Source of the DNA: Paenalicyclobacillus macrosporangiidus
GTDB taxonomy: Bacteria > Bacillota > Bacilli > Alicyclobacillales > Alicyclobacillaceae
Length of the DNA: 64,000 nucleotides
NCBI RefSeq assembly: GCF_900116805.1
Contig: NZ_FPBV01000001.1
Coordinates: 248,001-312,000, forward strand
Direction: 5' to 3'
Shown: piece after piece, positions 19,685-28,014 of the stretch
How positions within the stretch are numbered: position 1 is the stretch's first letter
How the letters are laid out: every line of letters begins with the position of its first letter
Position numbers and translations under genes: made by a program
Notes under the pieces: model-generated
What the model was told of the DNA's origin: nothing
Databases searched by the model: none
Seen by the model: the letters and a program-made list of their open reading frames with translations, nothing else

Positions 19685-20758
19685 GTGCAGTCACGAACGA
19701 TGATGCCGCAGGGTGCGGCACCGCCCTCCCGCCGGATGCGCAGACGGGAGGCCAAGCGCCAGCGCCGGCGGGTATGGCGCAACCGCATGCTGGTGGCGAC
19801 CGCCGCGATGATGGCGACGGCGGGTGGATTGGTGGGGGTGGGCTTCGGCACGCCGTGGGGCAACGACGCCCGACTGGTATTGGCGGAGACCATCATCTCC
19901 ACCCGGCACGCGTACCTGGCCCGTTACATCACGACGGACGCGGAGTACCGCAAGTTGATGGAGCAACTCAACCCGGTGGTGGTCAACAGCGAGAAGCCGG
20001 ATCTGATTCAGGTTCAGCCGGTCAGCCAGACGGTGGACCGGCCGGTGGTGGAGATCCAGCCGGTGAGCGGCGACGGCTACACCGGATACGTGATGCAGGT
20101 GCACAATCCCCGCTTGGTGCGGCTGGTGGCCGCCCGCGTGGTCGCGGGCAAAGGGGAGTACGTGACCGACATGTTGCAGCGCACCGGAGCCGTGGCCGGG
20201 ACCAACGCCAGCGGGTTCGAGGATCCGAAGGGCGAGGGATGGGGGGGCGTCCCCGTCGGTCTGGAGTATATCGACGGAAAGGTCCTGAATCCGCCCCAAC
20301 CGGGCTGGACGACGGTGGGCTTCACAAAGGACGGCATCCTCGTGATGGGCGATTACACCGTCGCCCAGCTCAGGCAGCTCGGCGTGCGCGACGCCATGCA
20401 GTTCCACCCGGAACTGGTGGTCGACGGAAAGCCGATGATCACCGAGGGGGACGGCGGCTGGGGCTACGGGCCGCGCACGGCCATCGGCCAGGCGAAGGAC
20501 GGCACGGTCATCTTCGTCGTCATCAACGGCCGCTTTCACGGCGGCTCTGGCATGGGCGCCAGCCAGCGCCAGGTCATGGACCTGATGCTGCAGTACGGTG
20601 CGGTCAACGCGTGCGCGATGGACGGGGGATCGTCCAGCGTGCTGGCCTACGAAGGCAAGGTGGTGAATGCGCCTTCGACGCTCGATCCGAACGGACAGCG
20701 CCACCTCCCGGACGCGTGGCTGGTCTTCCCGACGGAGGCGTCGGCCGACTTGGCGTAG
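19685..20758 (+). CDS. Phosphodiester glycosidase family protein, membrane anchored
   Basis: The 357-residue protein has a basic N-terminus, a membrane segment at about residues 35-58, and a C-terminal domain of the NAGPA / phosphodiester glycosidase type, found in exopolysaccharide and cell-wall glycan processing. Recognisable pieces are G-T-N-A-S-G-F near residue 178, R-T-A-I-G-Q-A-K-D-G-T near residue 262 and the end block N-A-C-A-M-D-G-G-S-S-S-V-L near residue 310. It should act outside the cell. GTG 19685 follows GAAGGGGGG. A hairpin follows the gene. Confidence 0.82.
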   Translation: MQSRTMMPQGAAPPSRRMRRREAKRQRRRVWRNRMLVATAAMMATAGGLVGVGFGTPWGNDARLVLAETIISTRHAYLARYITTDAEYRKLMEQLNPVVVNSEKPDLIQVQPVSQTVDRPVVEIQPVSGDGYTGYVMQVHNPRLVRLVAARVVAGKGEYVTDMLQRTGAVAGTNASGFEDPKGEGWGGVPVGLEYIDGKVLNPPQPGWTTVGFTKDGILVMGDYTVAQLRQLGVRDAMQFHPELVVDGKPMITEGDGGWGYGPRTAIGQAKDGTVIFVVINGRFHGGSGMGASQRQVMDLMLQYGAVNACAMDGGSSSVLAYEGKVVNAPSTLDPNGQRHLPDAWLVFPTEASADLA

Positions 20759-20824
20759 GCGCCCGCAGGAGCGGGAGTTTCCGATTAAAACGTCCGCAGT
20801 GGAAGGGTCGACGGGCAGTCAACA

Positions 20825-20866
20825 GCCCGGCCGCATATGCAAACGGCCGGGCCGTTGGCGTCTTTT
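20825..20866 (+). terminator. Terminator-like hairpin after the glycosidase gene
   Basis: GCCCGGCCG (20825-20833) pairs with CGGCCGGGC (20844-20852). A short T-run (TCTTTT, 20861-20866) follows only after eight further bases, so its efficiency is uncertain. Confidence 0.45.
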
Positions 20867-20961
20867 GAGTTTCGCTGCCCATTAGGTGATGTTTTCCATT
20901 TTGTAGGACAACGATCGGGCGGCTTTTGCGCGAGGTGCAGCCGGTTGAAGGGTGAGATTTC

Positions 20962-21114
20962 ATGGCTGATTGTGAGTTCTGCGGTTTAGAGCCAGCGTCC
21001 CGTACGTTCGTCAGTGTGGAAGAGAATCTCATGCGCGCATGTCACCTGTGTGAAGGCTCGTTTACAGAGTGGGAGAACGCCGCTGAGCAACAAGGTAGAT
21101 GGGATGCGTTCTAA
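20962..21114 (+). CDS. Small zinc-ribbon-like protein, 50 residues
   Basis: ATG 20962 follows AAGGGTGAG and opens a 50-residue frame. It has two Cys pairs, C-E-F-C near residue 4 and C-H-L-C near residue 27, spaced like a zinc ribbon or zinc knuckle, followed by an acidic, aromatic C-terminus (W-E-N-A-A-E-Q-Q-G-R-W-D-A-F). The frame stands at the left edge of an AT-richer island. Its function is unknown; nucleic-acid or protein binding is the usual role of such modules. The start site and Cys spacing make a real gene likely. Confidence 0.6.
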   Translation: MADCEFCGLEPASRTFVSVEENLMRACHLCEGSFTEWENAAEQQGRWDAF

Positions 21115-21244
21115 GTTCCGATAATTGAAGCGTATCGGAAGTTAGGGCCGTCGGCATGGGCGGAAAGACGGGCAGGTATTCCGATGCAGCCGTTTGCTAC
21201 ATGATGTACACTATAGGCACTACAAGAGGGCGGGGGGTCAAGTG

Positions 21245-21631
21245 ATGCCAACCGAACGCGAATCGAAAGCCGGTACTCAGCCTCAGCCACAAAACGGCGA
21301 AAAGGTTAAGGCAGTTGTAGTTGTGCGACGTTCCGACGTTACAGCCAACCGCCACGGATACCTGCATGCTTCGACATTGGCTGCGTTACGGAGATTGAGG
21401 AAACGGCAACAGCAAAGAGTGGCGGCATATGCCAAACGGAAAGGTGGAAGACAAATCGTTTTGGACGATAAACGACCCACCATTGAAGAAATGCGCAAAG
21501 CCATGGGTCTAGGACCAATCCAACCCATTCACGTTTCTCCCGGCGCACAGGAAACGATGAGTGGCGCTGATGAAATGTGGAAGTGGTACGAAGAAGAACT
21601 CAGTGAGGTTTACGCAGAGTATGAGGATTGA
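21245..21631 (+). CDS. Uncharacterised protein, candidate antitoxin of a PemK-like cassette
   Basis: The 128-residue protein has a polar N-terminus, a strand K-V-K-A-V-V-V-V-R-R-S-D-V, a basic central helix (L-A-A-L-R-R-L-R-K-R-Q-Q-Q-R-V-A-A-Y-A-K-R-K) and a strongly acidic, aromatic C-terminus (M-W-K-W-Y-E-E-E-L-S-E-V-Y-A-E-Y-E-D). A basic DNA-binding part plus an acidic toxin-neutralising tail is the usual antitoxin layout, but no antitoxin family was recognised. It overlaps the next gene by 11 bases. ATG 21245 (or the adjoining GTG 21242) follows GGCGGGGGG. Codon use is less GC-biased than in flanking genes. Confidence 0.6.
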   Translation: MPTERESKAGTQPQPQNGEKVKAVVVVRRSDVTANRHGYLHASTLAALRRLRKRQQQRVAAYAKRKGGRQIVLDDKRPTIEEMRKAMGLGPIQPIHVSPGAQETMSGADEMWKWYEEELSEVYAEYED

Positions 21632-22016
21632 CGAACGTCGGAAGCGCCAAGTCGAACATGATAGAGCCAATGCTGACCAAGGCGATTTCTTTTTTGCCTT
21701 CCTCGCAGATGAAAACGGAAAGCCTATTCCACACCCCGTATTCGTGCTTGGAAAGCACAATGATTCCAATGACAATACGGATGTAATCATATGTAAATGC
21801 ACCAAACAGGAACACGGAAGCAGAGGGGCTTATGACATCCCAGTTAAACTTCGATATGACTCATTCGTTCGTACCAACAAGATTTATACAATCTCTCGAA
21901 ACCAACTGGATTTCAAAATCAAGACTCCATATGTTGACGAGAACCAGAAACGTGCAATCGTCGATCAGGCGATAAACGCAATCTTCCATAAGGAGATGGA
22001 GTCCACGGGACCGTGA
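21621..22016 (+). CDS. PemK/MazF-like endoribonuclease toxin (putative)
   Basis: The 131-residue protein resembles the PemK/MazF fold: an early Q-G-D-F-F-F-A-F-L strand (compare G-D-I/V in MazF), a central H-P-V-F-V-L-G segment, V-I-I-C-K-C-T-K-Q, and the late block D-S-F-V-R-T-N-K-I-Y-T-I-S-R-N-Q-L corresponding to the conserved S-x-V-x-x-x-x-I-x-T-I-x-x-x-x-L of the family. MazF-type toxins cleave mRNA. The gene overlaps its upstream partner by 11 bases, as many toxin-antitoxin pairs do. The sequence is AT-richer than the neighbours. Similarity is by eye, so the family is probable rather than certain. Confidence 0.6.
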   Translation: MRIDERRKRQVEHDRANADQGDFFFAFLADENGKPIPHPVFVLGKHNDSNDNTDVIICKCTKQEHGSRGAYDIPVKLRYDSFVRTNKIYTISRNQLDFKIKTPYVDENQKRAIVDQAINAIFHKEMESTGP

Positions 22017-22032
22017 CCTATGGACTCTTTTT
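21999..22032 (+). terminator. Terminator of the toxin-antitoxin-like cassette
   Basis: GAGTCCA (21999-22005) and TGGACTC (22021-22027) flank a 15-base loop that contains the stop codon, followed by five Ts (22028-22032). This is a classic intrinsic terminator overlapping the 3' end of the gene. Confidence 0.85.
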
Positions 22033-22377
22033 ATATGCACTTTATGAATCATTCTATGTGGCGTAATAACAAGCGATAAATGTGGTTCTCCGAAAATCAC
22101 GGAAACCTTAACCTTGACAAAGTCGCCTGTTTCGAGATGGCTAAAACATTCGACTAGCCGACTGCGTTTGACGCCTTTGACGACGAAATGAGCGACTTTG
22201 TAAAGGCTATGTTGCTCGCCATGGCGACGAGATGGTGGTTCGGAAGGAATTTCGCGGTTATGAAAATTGGGTTACCTTTATGACCACGGTGAAAACGCTC
22301 ATGTCGCTGCGGCAGGGGCACGGACGATTTCGGTATAATAAGGGTTGGTCACACGAAACCGGAAAGGTGGGGTTGCC
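22033..22377. other. Gene-free AT-richer stretch before the carboxypeptidase gene
   Basis: No credible gene is seen; small frames here have no ribosome site or family features. A perfect TATAAT at 22334-22339, 39 bases before the carboxypeptidase start codon, is its likely -10 element, but no good -35 is seen at the right distance. The left part continues the low-GC composition of the toxin cassette and may be remnant DNA. Confidence 0.4.
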
Positions 22378-23895
22378 TTGGCAAAGACCGCAACCGATTG
22401 GGCGACCGAGTTCCGCGAGTACGTCCGCAAGATGCTCCACTTCGAAGAGGCCATCAACCTGATGTACTGGGACCTGCGCACCGGCGCTCCGAAAATGGGG
22501 GTCGAGCTGCGTTCCGAAGCCATCGGTACGTTGGCCGCCGAGGTGTTCGCGATGCAGACCTCCCCGCAGATGGAGGAATACCTCAACGTCCTGAGCGAGC
22601 CGGGGACGTTTGAAACTCTCGATCCCGTCACTCAGGCGACCCTCCGGGAGGTCAAAAAGGAGTTTGACCGCAACCGCAAGATCCCGGCGGATCGCTTCAA
22701 GGCGTACGTGGTGTTGACCTCGCAGGCCGAGTCCGTCTGGGAGGAGGCGAAACACACCGCCGACTTCGCGTTGTTCCGGCCGTACCTGGAGAAGATTGTG
22801 GCCATGAAGATCGAGTTCATCGGCTACTGGGGATACGAGGGGAACAAGTACAACACCCTGCTCGACCAGTACGAGCCGGGGCTGACCGTGGAACAGCTCG
22901 ACGGCATCTTCGGTCCGCTGCGGGAGGAGACGGTGAAGCTGGTGCAGGCCATCGTCGATTCCGGCATCCGCCCGGACCTGCGCCACTTCCGCGGCCACTA
23001 TCCCAAGGACAAACAGCGGGCCCTGTCGCTGGAACTGCTGCGGAACATGGGGTACGATTTCGCGGCGGGTCGGCTGGACGAAACCGAGCACCCGTTCCAG
23101 ACGACCATCAACCGGTACGACGCGCGCGTCACCACCAAGTTCCTCGAGGACGACGTGCGCTCGGCCATCTCGAGCACGGTCCACGAGGGCGGACACGCCC
23201 TGTATGAGCAGGGGGTCTCCCCGGATCTCATCGGGACGCCGCTGTGCACGGGGGCTTCCATGGGGATCCACGAGTCCCAGTCGCGGTTTTACGAGAACAT
23301 GATTGGCCGTTCGCGGGAGTACTGGGAGTCGCATCTTCCGGTGGTGCGCCGTTTCTTCCCCGAGTTTGAGGAGGTGTCGGTGGACGAGTTCTACCGGGCG
23401 ATGAACGACGTGTCGCCGTCGCTGATCCGCATCGAGGCGGATGAGGTGACCTACAACCTGCACATCATGATCCGCTATGAGCTGGAGAAGGCCCTCATCA
23501 ATGAGACCCTGCGGGTCGCCGACCTGCCCGGGGTGTGGCGCGAGAAGATGCGCGAGTACCTCGGGGTCGAGCCGGACTCCGACGCCACGGGGGTCCTGCA
23601 GGATGTGCACTGGTCCGGCGGAGACTTTGGGTACTTTCCGTCCTATTCGCTGGGCAACATTTACGCCGCCCAGTTCCGGCACCAGTTGGCCAAGGAGATC
23701 CCGGATTACATGGAACAGGTGCGCCGCGGCGAAATGCTCGAGATCAAGCGCTGGCTGAACGAGAAGATTCACCGTTTCGGCAAGACCCTGACGCCCGGCG
23801 AAATTGTCCGCCAAGTGACCGGCGAGGACATCAACGCCAAGTATCTGATTGATTATCTGCATGAGAAGTTCGATCCGCTGTACCACCTGGCCTGA
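22378..23895 (+). CDS. Carboxypeptidase, M32 family
   Basis: M32 enzymes are metal-dependent cytoplasmic carboxypeptidases, often thermostable. The 505-residue protein has the zinc motif H269-E-G-G-H273, followed by H-E-S-Q-S-R-F-Y-E-N-M-I-G-R-S around residue 300, and I-R-I-E-A-D-E-V-T-Y-N-L-H-I near residue 350, all family signatures. The length is normal. TTG 22378 is chosen because GGAAAGGTGGGG (22361-22372) precedes it and A-K-T-A-T-D-W matches the usual N-terminal helix; a TTG at 22345 lacks a ribosome site. A GC-rich hairpin follows. Confidence 0.93.
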   Translation: MAKTATDWATEFREYVRKMLHFEEAINLMYWDLRTGAPKMGVELRSEAIGTLAAEVFAMQTSPQMEEYLNVLSEPGTFETLDPVTQATLREVKKEFDRNRKIPADRFKAYVVLTSQAESVWEEAKHTADFALFRPYLEKIVAMKIEFIGYWGYEGNKYNTLLDQYEPGLTVEQLDGIFGPLREETVKLVQAIVDSGIRPDLRHFRGHYPKDKQRALSLELLRNMGYDFAAGRLDETEHPFQTTINRYDARVTTKFLEDDVRSAISSTVHEGGHALYEQGVSPDLIGTPLCTGASMGIHESQSRFYENMIGRSREYWESHLPVVRRFFPEFEEVSVDEFYRAMNDVSPSLIRIEADEVTYNLHIMIRYELEKALINETLRVADLPGVWREKMREYLGVEPDSDATGVLQDVHWSGGDFGYFPSYSLGNIYAAQFRHQLAKEIPDYMEQVRRGEMLEIKRWLNEKIHRFGKTLTPGEIVRQVTGEDINAKYLIDYLHEKFDPLYHLA

Positions 23896-23902
23896 TCCTG
23901 AC

Positions 23903-23922
23903 GGGGCCGGCGGGCCGGCCCC
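23903..23922 (+). terminator. GC-rich hairpin after the carboxypeptidase gene
   Basis: GGGGCCGG (23903-23910) pairs with CCGGCCCC (23915-23922) across a four-base loop, directly after the stop, followed only by TT. It is terminator-like without a T-run. Confidence 0.4.
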
Positions 23923-23960
23923 TTGGCCTGGGGTGCGACGGGAGAGGAGATGCATATTTT

Positions 23961-24299
23961 ATGGATGAGATCCAGTCGCTCGATCAGTACTTCACGGTGG
24001 TGCGCGGCGCCCGGCCCGCGGTGATGATCTTCTCCGCCGGCTGGTGCCCCGATTGCCGGTATTTGGACACGTTCATCGACGAGGTCATCCGGGACAATCC
24101 GGATTTCGACTTCTACAAGGTGGACCGGGATCAGTTCGGGGAGCTGTGTGAGACCCTCGACATCCTCGGCATCCCGAGCCTCGTGGCCTACCGCGATGGC
24201 CAGGTGGTGGACCGCTTTGTCAGCAAGCTGCGCAAGACCAAGGAGGAAGTGCAGTCCTTCCTGGACGACGTCCGCGCGAAGGTGGCGCCGGCGTCGTGA
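23961..24299 (+). CDS. Thioredoxin-like protein
   Basis: The 112-residue protein has the thioredoxin fold: a first half with F-S-A-G-W-C29-P-D-C32 active site, then D-F-D-F-Y-K-V-D and a cis-Pro segment [11 protein letters not shown] near residue 74. The C-P-D-C centre differs from the C-G-P-C of classic thioredoxin, as in YtpP/thioredoxin-related proteins of Bacillales. It is cytoplasmic, with no signal peptide. Its stop overlaps the GTG of the acyl-CoA dehydrogenase gene by four bases, so the two are coupled. Confidence 0.85.
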   Translation: MDEIQSLDQYFTVVRGARPAVMIFSAGWCPDCRYLDTFIDEVIRDNPDFDFYKVDRDQFGELCETLDILGIPSLVAYRDGQVVDRFVSKLRKTKEEVQSFLDDVRAKVAPAS

Positions 24300-25516
24300 C
24301 CGGAGGAGCGGGGACGGACAGCCGGTCGTGGTTTTTGCGCGACGAAGGCGAGCGGGCGCGCCACCAGGTGGTGGCGAAGTTGTCCGCCGCGTTCGCCGAA
24401 CGGGCGGCGCGCTACGATGAGGAGGGCCGCTTCCCCCACGAAAACATCGAGGCGCTGCGGGCCAGCGGTTACGTCCGGTGGACGGTGCCGAAGCGGTTCG
24501 GGGGAGAGGAGATCTCGCTGTACGAGATGCTCCTGCATCAGGAGGAACTGGCGCGCGGCGACGGATCGACCGCGCTGGCCATCGGCTGGCACGTGGGCAT
24601 GATGCTGAACCTGCGCGCGAGCGGTGCCTTCCCGGAGCCGCTGTTCGAGGAGGTCTGCCGGTCGGTGGTGGCGCGCGGGGCGCTCATCAACAGTTGCGCC
24701 AGCGAGCCGGTGACCGGCAGCCCGAGCCGCGGCGGTCGACCGCAGACCACGGCGTACCCCGAGCCGGGCGGCTACCGCATCCGCGGCCGCAAGACGTTCA
24801 GCACCCTCAGCCCGGCCCTCGACTGGATCCTCGTCACCGCGGGCATCGACGGATCGCAGGACGTCGGGGAGTTCCTGCTGCGCGGTGAGGACGTCCAGGT
24901 GGTGGAGACGTGGAACGTCATGGGGATGCGGGCGACCGGGAGCCACGACATCGTGATGGACGACGTGTTCGTGCCCGCAGAACGCCTGGTCAGCCGCCTC
25001 CAGCCCGGGCAGAAATCGCCGCGGAACCGCGACGGCGGAGGCTGGCTGCTGCACATCCCGGCGACGTATCTGGGCGTCGCCCTGGCGGCCCGAGACGCCG
25101 CGGTCCGCTACGCCGCCAGCTATCAACCGAACAGCCTGCCGCATCCCATCGCAAAGGTGGAGCACATCCAGGAGAAGATGGGGCAGATGGAGCTGAAGTT
25201 GTTGGCGGCGCGCACGCTGATGTACGACCTGGCGCGGCGCTGGGACGAGGCGGACGCCCAGGCGCGCGTGGCGATGCGGCCGCAGCTCGGCGCCGTGAAG
25301 ACGCTGGCGACCAACAGCGCCATCGAGGTGGTCGATCTCGCCATGCGCATCGTCGGCGCGCGCAGCCTGTGGAAGGACCTTCCGCTGGAGCGATTCTACC
25401 GGGATGTACGGGCCGGTCTGCACAATCCCCCGATGGACGACGTGGTGTACCGGATGCTGGCGGACGCGGCGGTGGAGGACGTGACGCAGCCGGGCTTCTC
25501 CCGCTCCGGAAACTGA
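24296..25516 (+). CDS. Acyl-CoA dehydrogenase family flavoenzyme
   Basis: The 406-residue protein has the acyl-CoA dehydrogenase layout: N-terminal helical domain, middle beta domain with the cofactor/substrate block [11 protein letters not shown] near residue 125 and [10 protein letters not shown] near residue 205, and C-terminal helices. It oxidises an acyl thioester or related substrate using [12 protein letters not shown] is also typical of the branch containing flavin-dependent monooxygenases (DszC/SfnC-like), so a true dehydrogenase role is not certain. It overlaps the thioredoxin-like gene (GTGA). Confidence 0.8.
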   Translation: MTGGAGTDSRSWFLRDEGERARHQVVAKLSAAFAERAARYDEEGRFPHENIEALRASGYVRWTVPKRFGGEEISLYEMLLHQEELARGDGSTALAIGWHVGMMLNLRASGAFPEPLFEEVCRSVVARGALINSCASEPVTGSPSRGGRPQTTAYPEPGGYRIRGRKTFSTLSPALDWILVTAGIDGSQDVGEFLLRGEDVQVVETWNVMGMRATGSHDIVMDDVFVPAERLVSRLQPGQKSPRNRDGGGWLLHIPATYLGVALAARDAAVRYAASYQPNSLPHPIAKVEHIQEKMGQMELKLLAARTLMYDLARRWDEADAQARVAMRPQLGAVKTLATNSAIEVVDLAMRIVGARSLWKDLPLERFYRDVRAGLHNPPMDDVVYRMLADAAVEDVTQPGFSRSGN

Positions 25517-25537
25517 GCCGACTCAGTATCAGCAAAC

Positions 25538-25557
25538 GGCCCCGCATGAGCGGGGCC
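25538..25557. terminator. Perfect GC hairpin after the acyl-CoA dehydrogenase gene
   Basis: GGCCCCGC (25538-25545) pairs with GCGGGGCC (25550-25557) across ATGA, 21 bases after the stop. No T-run follows. Confidence 0.4.
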
Positions 25558-25581
25558 TGAACTAAAGGAGGGGATGTGCCC

Positions 25582-26211
25582 GTGCGGATCGACATTTTCC
25601 AAGACACCGTCTGCCCGTGGTGCCGCATCGGCAAGGCACACCTGTTTGAAGCGTTGAAGCAATGGCAGGACGAGCCGGTGGAGATCCACTGGCGCGCATT
25701 TCTGTTGGACCCCGGGATGCCGGAAGAAGGCCGCCCGTTCTCCAGCCTCGCCGAAAAGCTGGGGGGCCCGCAGCGGTTGCAGCAAATGCACCAGCGCGTC
25801 TGCGAGATCGGGAAGGCGTGCGGGCTCGACTTCAACTTTACCGCGATTGAGCGGTTGCCGAATACCCGCCTGTCCCACCAACTGATTCGGCTCGCGCCGG
25901 AGCCGCTGCGGACGGGCATGGTGGAGGCCATCACGCGGGCCTATTTTGTAGAAGGCCGCGACATCGGCCGGATGGATGTCCTGCTCGACCTGGCCGAGGG
26001 GCTCGGCCTCGACCGGGATCGGACGAAACGCCAGTTGGAGGAGGGCGCAGGGCTCCGAGAAGTGGAGGAAGACCTGGCCTTTGCCCGTGACGCCGGGATC
26101 AGCGGTGTCCCCTTCTTCATCTTCAATGGACGCCTGGCCGTGTCCGGGGCGCAGCCGGTGGACGTGTTCGTGGAGGCCCTGAACGAAGCGAAGCGGTTGT
26201 CCCAGGCATGA
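25582..26211 (+). CDS. DsbA-family oxidoreductase (FrnE-like)
   Basis: The 209-residue protein has the thioredoxin-type start D-I-F-Q-D-T-V-C-P-W-C-R-I-G with a C-P-W-C redox pair near residue 11, a helical insertion, and the late cis-Pro segment G-I-S-G-V-P-F-F-I-F near residue 174. This is the cytoplasmic FrnE/DsbA-like family with no signal peptide. GTG 25582 is chosen over GTG 25576 because AAAGGAGGGG (25564-25573) is properly spaced from it. A hairpin follows the stop. Confidence 0.85.
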   Translation: MRIDIFQDTVCPWCRIGKAHLFEALKQWQDEPVEIHWRAFLLDPGMPEEGRPFSSLAEKLGGPQRLQQMHQRVCEIGKACGLDFNFTAIERLPNTRLSHQLIRLAPEPLRTGMVEAITRAYFVEGRDIGRMDVLLDLAEGLGLDRDRTKRQLEEGAGLREVEEDLAFARDAGISGVPFFIFNGRLAVSGAQPVDVFVEALNEAKRLSQA

Positions 26212-26220
26212 TAGAACGAA

Positions 26221-26246
26221 GCCCCCACCCGGTAACGGGCGGGGGC
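26221..26246. terminator. Perfect GC hairpin after the DsbA-family gene
   Basis: GCCCCCACCCG (26221-26231) pairs with CGGGCGGGGGC (26236-26246) across a four-base loop. There is no T-run, but it lies ten bases after the stop. Confidence 0.45.
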
Positions 26247-26375
26247 CTATCGGTACAAATCTCTGAATCCTCTGTGTTATAATGAGCGGGTGCAAGCGGT
26301 GCAACTCGCGCATGACAACGTTCAGCGTCGTTCGGAATTCCGCAGGGAACAAGCCGGCTTGTGAGAGGGGGACTT

Positions 26376-27962
26376 ATGGTGGGATACAATTTTGCGAGAG
26401 CCGTTGATGAAATCGCTAACAAGACGCCGGAACGCGTGGCAGTGCTGTGTGTGGACGAGGACGGTCGGGAACAGCGGCTGACCTACGGGCAGCTTCGGCG
26501 GGAGACGAACCGCCTGGCGAGCGCTCTGGCGCGGGTCGGCGTGGGGCGCGGGCAGCGGGTGTTGGTCCTGTTGCCGCGCGGCGTGGAACCGTACGTGGTG
26601 TACCTGGCGCTGTTGAAGTTGGGGACGACCGTGATGCCGGGTTCCGAGATGCTGCGCGCGGGGGACATCCGCTACCGCGTGCAGCACGCCGAAACCAGTG
26701 TGGTCATTGCCCACGCCAAACTCACGGGAGAGGTCGATGCGATCCGCGGCGATTGTCCGAGTCTGTGCCATTTCTTCTCCGTCGGCGGCGCGGTGCCGGA
26801 GTGGACGTCTCTGGAGGATACGATGGAGCTGGGCTCAAGCGCCGATTTCGTGGTGTCCACGGCGGACGACGACATGGCGTTTTTGTCGTACACCAGCGGG
26901 ACCACCGGCGGGCCCAAAGGGGTTGTGCACACCTACCGCTGGCCGCTGGAGCACCTGAAGGTGGCGGGGACGTATTGGTTTGACGCGCAGCCGGGCGAGG
27001 TGGCCTGGGCGACGGCGGGGCCCGGATGGGCCAAGTGGATCTGGAGCCCCTTCGTGTCGGTCCTCGGAAACGGGGCGACGGCGTTCGTGTACCAGGGGCG
27101 GTTCCAACCAGAGCGCTATCTGGAACTGCTGGAACGCTATCAGGTGTCGCTGCTGTGCGCCACACCCACCGAGTACCGGCTGATGGCCAAGGTCCGGGGG
27201 CTGGAGCGCTACCAGGTGCAGCTCCGCTCCGCCTGCTCGGCCGGGGAGCCGCTCAACCGCGAGGTGATTGACACCTTCCGGCGGGCGTACCGCGTCACCG
27301 TCCGGGACGGCTACGGCCAGACGGAGAACACCCTCCTCGTCGGAACCCTGCGGGATATGGAGGTCAAGCCGGGGTCGATGGGCAAGCCGTTCCCCGGCAT
27401 GCCGGTGGCCATCGTGGACGACGACGGGCAGCCCGCGGGGATTGGCGAGATCGGTCATATCGCGGTGCACCGGTCGCACCCGGCCCTGTTCCGCGGATAT
27501 TTGAACGATCCCGCGCGGACCGCCAACGCGTACCGCGGCGAGTGGTACATCACGGGGGACAAGGGCCGCATGGACGAGGATGGCTACTTCTGGTTTGAGG
27601 GGCGTTCGGATGACATCATCATCTCCGCGGGGTACACCATTGGGCCGTTCGAGGTGGAGGACGCCTTGGTCAAGCACCCCAAGGTGGCGGAATGCGCGGT
27701 GGTGGCGGCGCCCGATCCGGAGCGCGGGCACATCGTCAAGGCCTACGTGATCCTGCGCGATCCGGAGGACGCGAAGGACCCGAACCTGATCACCGAGCTG
27801 CAGGAGCACGTGAAGCGGGTGACGGCGCCCTACAAGTATCCGCGGGCCATCGCGTTCGTCGACAGCCTGCCGAAGACCACGAGCGGCAAGATCCGCCGCG
27901 TGGAGTTGCGCGAACGGGCCGCCATGGAGGCGCAGGTGGCGGCCGGCGGATCGGAGGGCTGA
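26376..27962 (+). CDS. AMP-forming acyl-CoA synthetase (acetyl/medium-chain type)
   Basis: The enzyme activates a short or medium carboxylic acid to its acyl-CoA through an acyl-AMP. The 528-residue protein has the AMP-binding motif S-Y-T-S-G-T-T-G-G-P-K-G near residue 173, D-G-Y-G-Q-T-E-N near residue 314, the Y-I-T-G-D-K-G-R-M-D-E-D-G-Y hinge region near residue 391 and the C-terminal catalytic Lys in K-T-T-S-G-K-I-R-R near residue 505. ATG 26376 follows GAGAGGGGG. The acid substrate cannot be read from sequence. Confidence 0.88.
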   Translation: MVGYNFARAVDEIANKTPERVAVLCVDEDGREQRLTYGQLRRETNRLASALARVGVGRGQRVLVLLPRGVEPYVVYLALLKLGTTVMPGSEMLRAGDIRYRVQHAETSVVIAHAKLTGEVDAIRGDCPSLCHFFSVGGAVPEWTSLEDTMELGSSADFVVSTADDDMAFLSYTSGTTGGPKGVVHTYRWPLEHLKVAGTYWFDAQPGEVAWATAGPGWAKWIWSPFVSVLGNGATAFVYQGRFQPERYLELLERYQVSLLCATPTEYRLMAKVRGLERYQVQLRSACSAGEPLNREVIDTFRRAYRVTVRDGYGQTENTLLVGTLRDMEVKPGSMGKPFPGMPVAIVDDDGQPAGIGEIGHIAVHRSHPALFRGYLNDPARTANAYRGEWYITGDKGRMDEDGYFWFEGRSDDIIISAGYTIGPFEVEDALVKHPKVAECAVVAAPDPERGHIVKAYVILRDPEDAKDPNLITELQEHVKRVTAPYKYPRAIAFVDSLPKTTSGKIRRVELRERAAMEAQVAAGGSEG

Positions 27963-27966
27963 ACCC

Positions 27967-28000
27967 GGGCCGGGCTCGCCTGTGGACAGGAGCCCGGCCC
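27967..28000. terminator. Shared hairpin between convergent genes
   Basis: GGGCCGGGCTC (27967-27977) pairs perfectly with GAGCCCGGCCC (27990-28000). It lies between the convergent acyl-CoA synthetase and glycosyltransferase genes and could serve both strands. No T-run is present on either strand. Confidence 0.5.
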
Positions 28001-28014
28001 GCACGGCCCTCTCG

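Noticed and set aside
22232-22462. 76-residue ORF across the start of the carboxypeptidase gene
   Set aside because: No ribosome site or family features, and it runs out of frame into the M32 gene.
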